DNA from: Nitzschia sp. pyKryTriq1
Lineage: Eukaryota; Bacillariophyta; Bacillariophyceae; Bacillariales; Bacillariaceae
DNA: 64,000 nucleotides
NCBI GenBank assembly: GCA_956465555.1
Contig: OY101123.1
Location: forward strand, 186,001 to 250,000
Reading direction: 5' to 3'
Below the pieces are notes generated by a model, which saw nothing but the letters and a program-made list of their open reading frames with translations, searched no databases and had not been told where the DNA came from. A program made the position numbers and the translations under genes. Of this stretch, positions 1 through 9,641 are shown piece after piece. Every line of letters starts with the position of its first letter. Within the stretch, counting starts at the first letter, position 1.

Positions 1-601
1 CTGTCAGAGAAACAATCTCCAGAGCCTTGTCAATGCCATCGATCAAGTCCTCCGAGCTCCGGACCGAGCCGTTGTTGTTGCTGCCCGGAGGAGGGAAGAA
101 GGCTTGAAAGTTGCTCTCCATTCGAAAGGCACTAGGAAGAATACTCTTCAGCGAGACCCCAAGTGGTACTTCACACACTTGAAAGGATAGTGGCATGTCG
201 AACTTCTTGGAAACTACCGGTGAAGAGGAAGATGAAATAGAGGGGGTGGTGGTGCGAGTGGTGCCCTCCGGCAGACGTTCTTGCTGCGGGACACGCTTCC
301 GGATGAGCTTGAGAGAATCCGTTTCAAGAGGATCTTCTTCGTCTTGTTGCTGATTTCCTCCTTCTTGCATAGCGGAGCGACGTTCCCGTCGTCGACGTTG
401 GAATTCCTCTCGGAAACGAGTGTCTCGTTCCAGAAACCCAATGTCTAGGATAAAGTCGGTGGTACTGCTGTCATCCTCATCGTCCGAGGGTGACGATTCG
501 TCGTCACTGCTGCCGATGCTTTCAACGTCGGACGCAAATGACAGATCATCTTCGAATACGTGTTCTAGAAGGTCCACGGGAAGGGAGGAGAGGGGCATCA
601 T
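1..601 (-). CDS. Acidic, disordered protein of unknown function (5' part, runs off left edge)
   Basis: An open frame starts at an ATG pair (599-601 and 596-598 on the complement) and stays open for 200 codons to the window edge. I do not recognise the protein. The first 65 residues are rich in Ser and Asp/Glu. They are followed by a basic Arg-rich stretch (RRRRERR near residue 70), then an acidic and Thr/Ser-rich linker. The last 65 visible residues look ordered: a segment beginning KKFDMPLSFQVCEVPLGVSL leads to a likely helix, EDLIDGIDKALEIV. Codon use in this last part looks like real coding sequence, and the upstream side holds a CAA/CAC-rich leader of the kind seen before other genes here. 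An exon could end before the edge, so the C-terminal limit is unknown. Confidence 0.6.
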   Translation of the reverse strand, partial: MMPLSSLPVDLLEHVFEDDLSFASDVESIGSSDDESSPSDDEDDSSTTDFILDIGFLERDTRFREEFQRRRRERRSAMQEGGNQQQDEEDPLETDSLKLIRKRVPQQERLPEGTTRTTTPSISSSSSPVVSKKFDMPLSFQVCEVPLGVSLKSILPSAFRMESNFQAFFPPPGSNNNGSVRSSEDLIDGIDKALEIVSLT

Positions 602-3046
602 GGTTGTTGTTGTTGGTGGTGTTGTTGTTGTCGAGTGTTTGATGGATAGCTGGATAATTTTTATGGCCTTCGCCATTCAATCAACACAACATCGACAGAA
701 AGCTCTACCACCACGCACGGTCGGTGGCTTCGTTGCTTCACTGAAAAACTCTTGCGTGGGCCGGCAGAACAGCGCAGCAACGAAGGCAGAATCGGGAGAA
801 GTGTTGAAGGGCCTTCGTTTCCACGGACTTTATAAATCTCTATTCGGGAACGAGAACGCCAAAGCCTTGTAACCAGAATTACAGAATTACTTATGAGCGG
901 CGGGTGGAATTCTCTGGTGAGAACTGGCAACTGCCTTCAACCGGCTGGTATGACAATATATGGAAATATTTAAAGGCGTTTCACGCATGATCTAATTGAT
1001 CATCGTCGACCTTGGACGTTAAAGTCGCGGGCGCTATTACCACTTGGCCCTTGTTCTTTTGTACTTTTGACATCAAATTCCACAAGACGACGGGGGCACA
1101 TTGCGCCGAATCGGCTGTGCAGTTTTCTGGCACAAGTAAGGAGATGTATCAATGGACGTCGCGTTCCGGTAAACAACGGAGGCGGCGAAGAACACGCAAC
1201 GCACGCACGACAGATACAGTACCTGCAATAACAGTAGGCGAACCAAGCATTCCATGTAATTCACTGACAATGCTGCTGGAGATAGGCGAACCAACAATTC
1301 CCTAGTTCTCCCTTGCTTCTCTCTCGTGTCCCGCGTGTTCTTCAGCAACGGTGCTGTGCGGTACAGTTCACGTACCTGAGAACAAATATGGTCATAGTAG
1401 TCGTAGAATGGGCGAACGCGCAGGCACGCGCATTGCACAATGACTTCGGGAAGCGTCCCGAATGACCGCAGCTCAGATGAGCGCACAATCTGGAAGATTC
1501 GCATCCGGAACACGTAACGATAAACACACCTTTGTAAGCCCCCCAATGGAAGAGTCTGAAGAAGATACGCCGATTCCCAAGAACGCGGGTGAACAATTCA
1601 GACGCGACGGCCACAACAAGGATAAGAAGAAGGGGAAGAAGGTTACCACCTGAAACGAAGTACCACGAGGGATACGTGTTACCCGCATCTCCCGTGGTAT
1701 ATACTGTAGTATTGATGCCTGCCCCGAAGACGACCGAGCGGGACTCTGTGAGTTAGACAGCCACGCAGATACTGTCAAGTGCTACGGCGGAAGGATAGGA
1801 TCCTCGCCAAAGTCAAGACGAAATACTGGAAGCGATCCCACAAGTACAGGATCCGGCTCTCGCTCCTTCCCTGTCGTCGCATCTTCCATCGGTCATCGTC
1901 GCATGTGCCATTCCTGATTTTAAATTTTGGATACGAAATTTTCGATGACTCATAAAGAACCCGGCTCATTTCATTATTATTTCTACTCCTACCTCGCAAC
2001 AATAAAGAGAGGCCAGAGCAGAGCAAGAGAGGACAAGAATTGTAAAAACTCCAGAAAGTGCCATGTTGAAACAATAAAGAAACCCCTCATTTTAATTATG
2101 GGGAAAGGTCGAGAATCATCGTGAATATTTTCCGTTCTGTGGTGTGGGATCTTACTTAGGGGTCTCTGACGAAGTCAAAAATCCAGAATGTCACCAACCA
2201 ATAAAAGCTGGCATGTCACCATAGAAGTTCGATGACGAAGTACTTTCTGAACACTGCCCGTAGGTCAGATACCAGCTATTCATGTAGTGGTGACATTCTA
2301 GAGAGGAAAGATTATACTTAGTAAAATCAGTCGCGCCTGCCAAATTTGGCAGTTATGTTGTCATAGGAGAATTCGTTTAGAATACAGTATTGGTACTCGA
2401 GGCTGGCAGGTGTTGTCGACCACCGTCTGTCCGTCTGTCCGGACTATACAACACAACAGCAGGCGTTTCCAAATTTTGAACGTTTCCTACGACATGGACA
2501 CGTCATGTTGGGACATGGCCCTCCAGAACTGGTATTGCCATGGCAGGTCAGATAGACAGACGGCGCCCAGAAGAAAGGCGCATGAAGGCGGTCGCTCGCC
2601 CGCTCGGTCGGAAGAAAACGTTTCTGTCAGAGAAAATATCAAAAGGCACACACGTCAGTCTGTTTACTTATAAACGGGGGTATCAAAAGACACAAAAGAC
2701 ATCTGTTCATAATAGTGTGATCGGATTTTTGATATTCTCGGAACCTTTTTAATTCCTCCGGCGGGCAAACTCATATGCCTCACAAAATGTTGACGCCGTC
2801 GTATGAAATTACACTCTACCTTTCAACTCCGAATAGCGGTAGTGGTGGTAAAGTACCGGCATCGGTATCGACATGTTATTCAGAGGAACGGTACGTACTT
2901 TCTACTTTCCGATTACCGTAGTCTCGTCTTGGAGAGCCCATTTTATCTTGCTCTCGAATAACAACCATACCGGTACGCGTTCTCCTCCAGATATTATTAT
3001 TCAGTCATAAACAACAACAGCAGCATCCACCAGTATCATCATCAAA
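602..3046. other. Intergenic region without a recognisable gene
   Basis: I find no gene I can support in these 2.4 kb. Open frames of 60 to 157 codons occur on both strands, but they overlap one another, carry no recognisable motif and have no supporting splice pattern. A basic 63-codon frame at 1462-1653 is the least unlikely. The stretch probably holds the divergent promoters of the minus-strand gene on the left and the plus-strand kinase-like gene on the right. The CA-rich leader just before 3047 resembles 5' untranslated sequence. Confidence 0.4.
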
Positions 3047-4480
3047 ATGGCAACACGAGTTTATCTTCCTCCTCGTCAGAATCCAGCCACGGCCCTGGCG
3101 TCGCTGGAATGGAACGACTTTGGAGTAGTATCGATTATTCGCAAAGGCGAACTGTGTGATACCTTTCAAGCAAGGGCCTTGAAATCGGCAGTCGTCCTCG
3201 TTCAAAACAACGATAACAGCAGTACAGGTACTGCTTCGACTAGTAGCAGTACAAAAGCAGCTACTAGACGACAAAAGAGAGGACGGGAAGTCGACCACAA
3301 TACATATGCCTTGAAATGCTTGAAGAAACGCAGTTCCCAAAAAGAAGCGGAGCAGGACGCCAAAGCGTTTGCCTTGGAAGTTCTAGTCTTGACCGAACTG
3401 ATGCACCACCCGAATGTGATTCGAATCAAAGGTGCTAGCAGGGGGTTCCAAGTCGCTTCGTCGCCCCGCATATTCTGCGTGTTGGAAGTCGTAGAGGAAA
3501 CGCTGCAAGATCGATTGGTTGCATGGCGCAGCAAACGGGATAGTGGTGTTATCGAACAGTCCGTGGCCACGTGTTTGGAGAGCCGTATCCAATTGATTGC
3601 CATGAAAATTGCTAATGCCATGGATTATGTGCACGCCAAAGGGATCTCCATGGGGAATTTAAGTCCTACCACGGTGGGCTTTGATCGGTTTGGCAATGTC
3701 AAACTCATGGACTTTTCGGAAGCCCGGCTGGAGCTAGTAAGTGGTAGCAGGCAAAGGTTGTCGTCCAGGCAAGCGCGGCAAGCGCAACAACAACAGCAAA
3801 AACAAGAAGACGCCCCCAAAACCACGACAGCAACTCGAGGATCAAACGATCTTCGATACAAGTCTCCCGAAAGCTTTCGAAGTACGGGTGACAATAAGAA
3901 TGAAGATGCATATGGACGTCAGCCGGGTGATGTTTACTCATTCGCCATTCTCTTGTGGGAAATCATTACCTTGGAAGTTCCCTATGACGATATTTTGGCT
4001 AGCCAAGTCAAGAAATCGAATCCCATGGTCCGAAGTCTCCGCACTATGAAGACGCGCGTTTCCAAACGAGCCGCCCGCCCCAAACTTTCTTTGGTGGGCC
4101 CTCCTACTTCATCAGCATCGAGGAAGAAGACTTCCAGTTTTGCTACCAGTAGTAACATGGCCAACAAGATGAACAAGAAATTCAAGGCCACCCGCAATCT
4201 CTTGCGAGATTCGTGGGACCACAATCCTTTTGCCCGTCCCAGTTTTATTCGCATCTGGCTGACACTGGATGAATTGTGGGGCAAGCGTCACGCCGAGTGG
4301 GATCTCGGTGCCAAGGTGGCTCCCATCTTTTCAGAATTCATTGGGCGAAAGAAGGTGCAAGAAGAACAAAAAGTCACTCCTGACAGAAAAAGGCGAGATC
4401 GCTACGATGAATCCTCATCCGAAACGGATCCGATGGATTCTTCGGAACCCATGGAAGATCGTTACTATGCACCTCAGTAG
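3047..4480 (+). CDS. Protein kinase-fold protein, predicted pseudokinase
   Basis: This 477-aa single-exon protein has a protein kinase fold. The beta-3 lysine is visible (YALKCL, Lys90), with a likely alpha-C glutamate (Glu111), the hinge region, a SPE motif (about 274-276) in place of APE, and the F-helix motif GDVYSFAILLWEI (about 294-306). The nucleotide-positioning Gly-rich loop is not recognisable (IIRKGELCDTF). The catalytic-loop HRDxKxxN is replaced by MGNLSPTT (202-209), so the catalytic Asp is Asn and the Lys is Ser. DFG reads DFS (222-224). Family knowledge says loss of the HRD Asp usually abolishes phosphotransfer, so I infer a scaffolding or regulatory pseudokinase. A Gln/Arg-rich insert lies in the activation segment (about 236-265). 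The C-terminal tail is charged and disordered. The start is the first ATG, preceded by a CAA/CAG-rich leader. Nearest family: TKL-like kinases. Confidence 0.85.
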   Translation: MATRVYLPPRQNPATALASLEWNDFGVVSIIRKGELCDTFQARALKSAVVLVQNNDNSSTGTASTSSSTKAATRRQKRGREVDHNTYALKCLKKRSSQKEAEQDAKAFALEVLVLTELMHHPNVIRIKGASRGFQVASSPRIFCVLEVVEETLQDRLVAWRSKRDSGVIEQSVATCLESRIQLIAMKIANAMDYVHAKGISMGNLSPTTVGFDRFGNVKLMDFSEARLELVSGSRQRLSSRQARQAQQQQQKQEDAPKTTTATRGSNDLRYKSPESFRSTGDNKNEDAYGRQPGDVYSFAILLWEIITLEVPYDDILASQVKKSNPMVRSLRTMKTRVSKRAARPKLSLVGPPTSSASRKKTSSFATSSNMANKMNKKFKATRNLLRDSWDHNPFARPSFIRIWLTLDELWGKRHAEWDLGAKVAPIFSEFIGRKKVQEEQKVTPDRKRRDRYDESSSETDPMDSSEPMEDRYYAPQ

Positions 4481-4859
4481 ACTAGTTTGCAAGTCAATTC
4501 ACGTCCAGTCAAGTCAATCAAAAATGTTATCCAGAACACTCGTTCGGGAACCATGGGGTCAATCAAATTTTAAATTTTTCATTTTCAATTTCTTCACACC
4601 TCTCTTGACTACTCACACGTTGTACTAGCATCGACTATTACCGCATACGTTGTACTAGTATCGACTATTATCGAATTACTCCTACTTCGTACACAATGCA
4701 AGGAGCTTGTTATTTATTATTGGCCTACCACCATCTGCCATTCACCCTCTCTACTAGTTTCATTCTCGCTAGTAGAGACATTAAACTGCTGCGAGTCCGC
4801 TATTTCTTTTCTTGCCTCGCTACGAATAAGATTCGACTCCCACTCGACACGACGACAAC

Positions 4860-5487
4860 TTAATCACGTCGCATAGCTTCCTTGATGGGCATACAACATC
4901 CACACTTCGGATACATCTGTAGTAGTGGAGAAGAGGAAGCAGCAGCAGTGTGAGAGATCATTCTTTGGTACTATCTTTCAGTTCGAGTATTACGCGAACA
5001 GCATAGACAGCATAGTATATCATACGATACGATACTAATTAGTGATCAACAATGACGTACCGTACATCCCAAGACAGACACAAGAGGTGGAACTTCTTCG
5101 TCACAAGGAATGGCAGCGGTAATGGCGAGACAGCAGCACTGCAATTGAACCTTGAGGAGCGCGCAGCCGTCGCATTCACAGCTGGGTCCACAGCAGCAAC
5201 AAGGCAAGCATCCCGCTCCGGGCTTTAAACAGACGGCACAATTCAAGCAGCAGAGCCTGAAAGATATTGACAATAATGGCAAAACAAGAAGAGGTGTCAG
5301 CGGCCGCACCAGCAGGCATCCAGCGCGTACAGCATATCATACGGTACATATTACTGTATGTTACGTACCCAATCTTTCCACTGCATCCCATGCAGTCGCA
5401 GTCGTTGTAGAGTCCGCAGTGACCACAGCAGCAGGCACAGCAAAGGACGATGTTCTCCTCATCGACAGCGTCGGTGTCACAGCACAT
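4860..5487 (-). CDS. Small cysteine-rich protein, tandem copy 1 (three exons)
   Basis: I assembled this gene from three exons: 5369-5487, 5061-5256 and 4860-4916 (complement). Donors are GTACGT-like and acceptors TTTCAG and CTACAG. The phases fit and the product is 123 aa. It starts MCCDTDAVDEENIVLCC and continues with very dense Cys pairs and triplets (CCACCCGHCG, CDCMGCSGKIG, CLPCCCCGPSCECDG). It ends in a less Cys-rich tail, MYPKCGCCMPIKEAMRRD. No signal peptide or long membrane segment is obvious. Cysteine spacing of this kind suggests metal binding or a disulphide-rich fold, but I do not recognise a named family and assign no activity. The copy at 6104-6777 has the same exon boundaries, which strongly supports the model. 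The final short exon, 19 codons including the stop, is easily missed by gene callers. Confidence 0.78.
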
Positions 5488-6103
5488 GGTAATAGGTAAT
5501 AAAGCACAGCAAATGAAAGAAAGAAAACAAAAAAAAAATGAGCGATAGATTGACGATGCGATGTGCGATGCATACGCGTCATAGAACAGGACGAAGCACG
5601 ATTTAGAACGCGCCGGCCAGCCTATGGTGTACTCGTACGTTGTACTGTACCGGTACTTGTACTGTACCAGGTACCGGTGTACCGGTACCGTACCGGCATG
5701 TATTCCTCGTAGCGGCATGAGAGTGGTCGATCGAATCGCACTTCTCTCGCTTCCTGTCTACGCGAGTATTATTACTGCTAGTAGACTATTATCAGCAAAT
5801 CTATACAATGTGCCTAATTTTAAAAGCTACTACTACTCTAGTAGAGAGACTAATCATATTTTGATACTTGGCACGCGTATCGACTATTACAGAAAGAAAT
5901 GCACCGGTAATCATACCGGTACAAGAAGTACTTCGTACGAAATGAAAGTAGAGGCTGATTATTTATTATTGTGGCCCTACCAAACTCTCTCTGCTCTCTC
6001 TCTAGTGTCATTTTCTACTAGACATATAGACTGCGAGTTCACTTTTTCTTTTCCTGCCTCCCTACATATACGATTCGAGGACTCCAATCGACACGACGAC
6101 AAC
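5488..6103. other. Spacer between the tandem cysteine-rich genes
   Basis: No gene is seen. Positions 5636-5702 hold a dense run of GTACCGGTAC-type palindromes (CCGGTA appears repeatedly on both strands), able to form hairpins. The rest (about 5878-6103) is the 3' flank of copy 2 and resembles the region below 4860. Confidence 0.6.
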
Positions 6104-6777
6104 TTATTCACGTCGCATAGCTTCCTTGATGGGCATACAACATCCACACTTTGGATACATCTGTAGCAGCAGAGAAGAGGAAGCAGCAGCAGTCCAGAAG
6201 AATCACAAGAACCCAAGAAGAAAAGAAAGTGTGAGAGATTATTGGATGTCTTGCAGCATGATGCGCAAAGCATAGACAGCATAGTATATCATACGATACG
6301 ATACGATACGATACTACTTTGTGATCAACAATGACGTACCGTAAGTCCCAATACAGAGACAAGAGGTGGAACTTCTTCGTCACAAGGAATGGCAGCGGTA
6401 ATGGCGAGACAGAAGCACTGCAATTGAACCTTGAGGAGCGCACAACCGTCGCATTCACAGTTGGGTCCACAGCAGCATAGAGGCAAGCATCCCGCTCCGG
6501 GCTTTAGGCAGACGGCACAATTCAAGCAGCAGAGCCTGAAAGATATTTATAATAATGGCAAAACAAGAAGAGGTGTCAGCGTCCGCATCACATACGTCCA
6601 TTCAGGCATCCAAGTAAAGTACTCGTACTCGAGTATATCATCCTGACTGAATGATGTCACGTACCCAATCTTTCCACTGCATCCCATGCAGTCGCAGTCG
6701 TTGTAGAGTCCGCAGTGACCACAGCAGCAGGCACAGCAAAGGACGATGTTCTCCTCATCGACAGCGTCGTTTGGCAT
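6104..6777 (-). CDS. Small cysteine-rich protein, tandem copy 2 (three exons)
   Basis: Exons are 6665-6777, 6340-6535 and 6104-6160 (complement), with the same boundaries and phases as the copy at 4860-5487 and a product of 121 aa. The chosen start is the ATG at 6775-6777 (MPNDAVDEENIVLCC). About 26 residues are Cys, roughly one in five. Relative to copy 1 the N-terminus is two residues shorter and lacks the MCC start. A few internal Cys are replaced, for example CLPLCCCGPNCECDG for CLPCCCCGPSCECDG and FCLA for CCLA. Selection seems to have kept both frames open across three exons, so both copies are probably functional. The role is unknown; metal handling or redox are possibilities suggested only by composition. 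Confidence 0.78.
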
Positions 6778-7300
6778 GATCGATGATGATAAAGCAAAGC
6801 AAAGCAAAGCAAAGCAAAAGGAAGGGAGAGCTCACAGCAGAGATGTTGTGAGAGCAGCGATAGATCGATGAGAACGGAACAAAAAGATCGCAAAGATGCG
6901 ATGCGGCGATTGCGATACGAACTCGAGAACAGCACGAAGCACGATTTAGAAGGCTAAAAAAATACCTACTGTATCATACTCCGCGATGTTGGTCATTTTT
7001 TCGCGCCGGCCAGCCCATCTTGTGAGAGGTCCACCGATGCTACCGGTAGAAAGGGGGAGAGCTCGTAGGACGATCGGAGTGCGCGCGCGTACGAGGAGTC
7101 GTCGAGTCCGAGCTCCGACCGCCGCGACGATGATGACAGCAAGACACAGTAGTAGTACAGTAATAAAAAAAATAACGCAAGAGCCACCATGATGCAAGGC
7201 GATCGAAGGAGGACTGAAGACAGAACACAACGCGGCGCCGCATCAGTTCTTGCTTACGTATAGCTTTTCTAACACAATACAATACCATTACAATACGAAT
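6778..7300. other. Divergent intergenic region
   Basis: This stretch lies between the start of the second cysteine-rich gene (minus) and the SAP30/SGF29-like gene (plus), so it is likely a shared promoter region. It holds a short (GCAAA)n run at 6791-6817 and a GC-rich patch with CpG-rich alternating purine-pyrimidine (7078-7092, TGCGCGCGCGTACG). Overlapping open frames of 65 to 94 codons show no motif and I leave them out. Confidence 0.5.
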
Positions 7301-8358
7301 ATGGTAGGCCCCAAGAACAAAGATGACCGGTATGAAGTCTTGGCGGCGTCGGCTCCGCACAAGCGCAAGCAAGGACCCAAGCATCATTCGCGGAGTTATC
7401 CCCGCGGTGTCGGTTTGGACTTTCGCAAGTTGGCGGGTATGACCTTGGCGAGTTACATTGATCATCATGGTACGTACATGATTCGGTTGTGATATTGATT
7501 GCTTGCTTGATTCTGTGGTTTCGTTTCGGTGGTGGCATCATGATGCACGGGAAGGAAATGAAAAAAGGAGGCGTCCTCTCGTCTGGTCCCCGAAATAGTA
7601 GACACTTCGGCAGCAAAACGTGCCGAACCGTACACACCCATTCTCATTCTCATTCGTTCGCTCCCTCTCCCATTCACTTACCCGCAGGCGTCACTGTTCG
7701 CACCGAAGCCCCTCCTTCGGAACTCGCCGTGGCAGTCGCCCGCCACTTTGAAGGCATGGAAATCGACGAAGAGGAATGTATTTCCGGCTTTCTCCAGCGA
7801 CTGGAAGCAGGAAGCAACGACACTACGGAATATGCTCGCCAAACCCAGTTTTACGATGGTCATCGTCCCCATCCCAAACGCAAGCGGACCAAATGGGCCG
7901 CCCGTCCCGGAGAACAAGTCGCTGCTAAAGTCACTCGCACGGACGAAAATGGATCTTGGATCCTGGCCAGTGTCCAGCGGTTCTATGCCGATACCGATAC
8001 GTACGATGTGCAAGATGAAGATGACACTTCCAAACTCATTCGCTTGCCTTGGTCCCATGTCATGCGCTTGAGTACCGGTGCCGAAGGATGTTTCCAAAAG
8101 GGTGCCGATTGTATGGCAATCTTTCCCGAAACGACCAGTTTCTACAAGTCCAAAGTCAGCAAGGCGCCGATTTGGAAGTTGGATCATGGGGTGCCAGTCG
8201 TGAAAGAAATTATTGTCAAATTTGAAGACGATGAAGATGGATCAGGAAAGACACCTCATCGTCGGGTTCCGTCCCGCTATGTCATTCCGGTTCCGAATCA
8301 ATACTTTTACGATGAATCGGAAGATGTGGACTTGACTCCTCCAGGAACGACGAAATAA
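7301..8358 (+). CDS. SAP30-like Sin3-binding segment fused to SGF29-type tandem Tudor domain
   Basis: Two exons, 7301-7469 and 7688-8358, are joined by a 218-bp intron (donor G|GTACGT, acceptor CCGCAG|G) and give 279 aa. Residues 38-97 read LDFRKLAGMTLASYIDHHG, then VTVRTEAPPSELAVAVARHF and a closing DEEECISGFLQRL. This matches the pattern of the SAP30 Sin3-binding domain, and the intron falls inside it. Residues 128-258 match the SGF29 C-terminal Tudor domain, which reads H3K4me2/3 in SAGA: GEQVAAKV, AIFPETTSFYKSKV and IVKFEDDED. The aromatic cage known in human SGF29 (Tyr238, Tyr245, Phe264) corresponds to Phe202, Tyr209 and Phe235. A basic nuclear-localisation-like patch (PHPKRKRTK, about 117-125) links them. 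I infer a chromatin adaptor that tethers a Sin3/HDAC or SAGA-like complex to H3K4-methylated promoters. The SGF29 assignment is firm, the SAP30 one moderate. Confidence 0.85.
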
Positions 8359-9204
8359 AGAGTCGAATGGTGTGGTGCTGCTGCGAGATATATACCGGTA
8401 GTATACGCGTAATAGTAGGGGTGGTGAATATGAGTGAAGGAGGAGCACTAAGGAGGAGCACTAAGGAGGAGCACTAAAGTAAAAACACGGAAGAGCGATT
8501 ACGTGGTCTAGAGTTAGAGCTACGAACTGACTGTTGCGTTGTTGTCCTTCTTCTTGCTGTTGTCACAAGTCAAAAGTGATACAGAATGTTAGTAGTTGTT
8601 ATTTACATCACCCATATGCTGGCGGCTGAACTGTAGTAATGCACCCGTCGTGCTTCCCATGAACGATTGGTCGGCCTACCGCGTCTCAATTGCATCGCCG
8701 TTTGGCGAATCGATACGGTGGCGGTGGCTCCCCCTGCTGCTGCTTGCTTGATGAAGAACACAAATAATCATCATGCGATCGAGTTGTTGCTGGTGCTAGT
8801 GCTGGTGCTACTGATCCAACATCAACAACAAACAAGGCAACAAAAGTGCTACTACTAGTACTGTAGGTCTCCTCCTCGTCCTCCGTTGAAATCCTGTCTG
8901 CGAAGTGGTGGTGGAAAGAACTTGTTTGTGGTGCCCAGGTTTCTCTTCAAGAAATCACCACCAAGAAAACCAAACAAGACGACTAGGTAGTCGTACTACG
9001 AGAACTACTCTACTGCTAGCTAGCGTACGAGCTGTTTGTCTATTCATTCAGTAGATAGACGAAGGAAGGAGGAGGAGGAGGAGGAGGAGGATTCTATTCT
9101 TCTTGCTGGTGCAGGTGTTGATATTCGGGTACCCGGATGTAGCCGTTTATCCCGACACATCACAAAGCCACAGCGACAATGACCCATAATTTGTGTAGCT
9201 CCCC
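8359..9204. other. Intergenic, simple repeats
   Basis: No gene is recognised. A 13-bp unit (AGGAGGAGCACTA) occurs three times in exact tandem at 8438-8476, just behind the stop of the chromatin gene. A (GGA)n run lies at 9067-9090. Open frames here are short and repetitive. Confidence 0.55.
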
Positions 9205-9641
9205 GTTATCACATTGACCTACACCTTTTAGGACTTCAATAGAGCTACACAAACGGGGGGCTATCAATTATCAACACTCCGAGTAGGACCCCAGACGTTC
9301 GCACTCTTCCCCGGTACAACACTGTCAAAGTACAGTCAAAATTGACCGCACAGCGCCAACGAAGCGTTAAATTTAAAAAACCACTCAACAATGACGACCT
9401 CCGAAGTGTCCTTTGGCATAAATATGCCACATCCCGTGCTAACACGCATTGAGGTAAGGCCAAACGCGGTCACCCTCCAAGAACTCACCAATTAGGTCTA
9501 CACTAATGCCATGAGTATCACATCTACTCGCGGCGGAGGCTTGAATGGCCATTTGGGCGTCGTAATGCCCACTGCAGCCTACACACAGCGCACGCTCATT
9601 GTGTTATCACATTGACCTTCACCTTTCAGGACTTCAATAGC
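9205..9641 (+). mobile_element. Fossil fragment of a Ty1/copia LTR retrotransposon (gag part, diatom type)
   Basis: A short stretch within about 9386-9605 reads on the plus strand as the N-terminal gag region typical of diatom copia elements. Recognisable pieces are a P-x-LT-x-I patch and the hallmark RGGGLNGHLG. Only a small piece of gag remains. No integrase, reverse transcriptase or complete LTRs are seen nearby, so it is a broken, clearly old relic. The fragment is bracketed by two copies of a direct repeat of about 38 bp (near 9207-9243 and 9603-9641, sharing TTATCACATTGACC and AGGACTTCAATAG). This repeat may belong to the element or to the insertion process. Family assignment rests on the gag motif from memory. 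Confidence 0.6.

Larger units (their letters stand above)
4635..6780. repeat. Tandem duplication, about 1.24 kb period
   Basis: Two copies of one segment lie head to tail, about 4635-5490 and 5878-6780, each carrying one three-exon cysteine-rich gene on the minus strand. Similarity covers the exons, parts of both introns and the 3' flank, including the shared string GTTATTTATTATTG-like sequence near 4707 and 5957. All three exons align at a constant offset of about 1244 to 1280 bp. The second copy has lost or gained short stretches in intron 2. The spacer (about 5490-5870) is dominated by GTACCGGTAC palindromes. Confidence 0.8.

Noticed and set aside
1073-1546. A 157-codon minus-strand frame in the first large intergenic region
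   Set aside because: It overlaps three other frames on both strands and contains no motif or repeat-independent structure typical of a protein.
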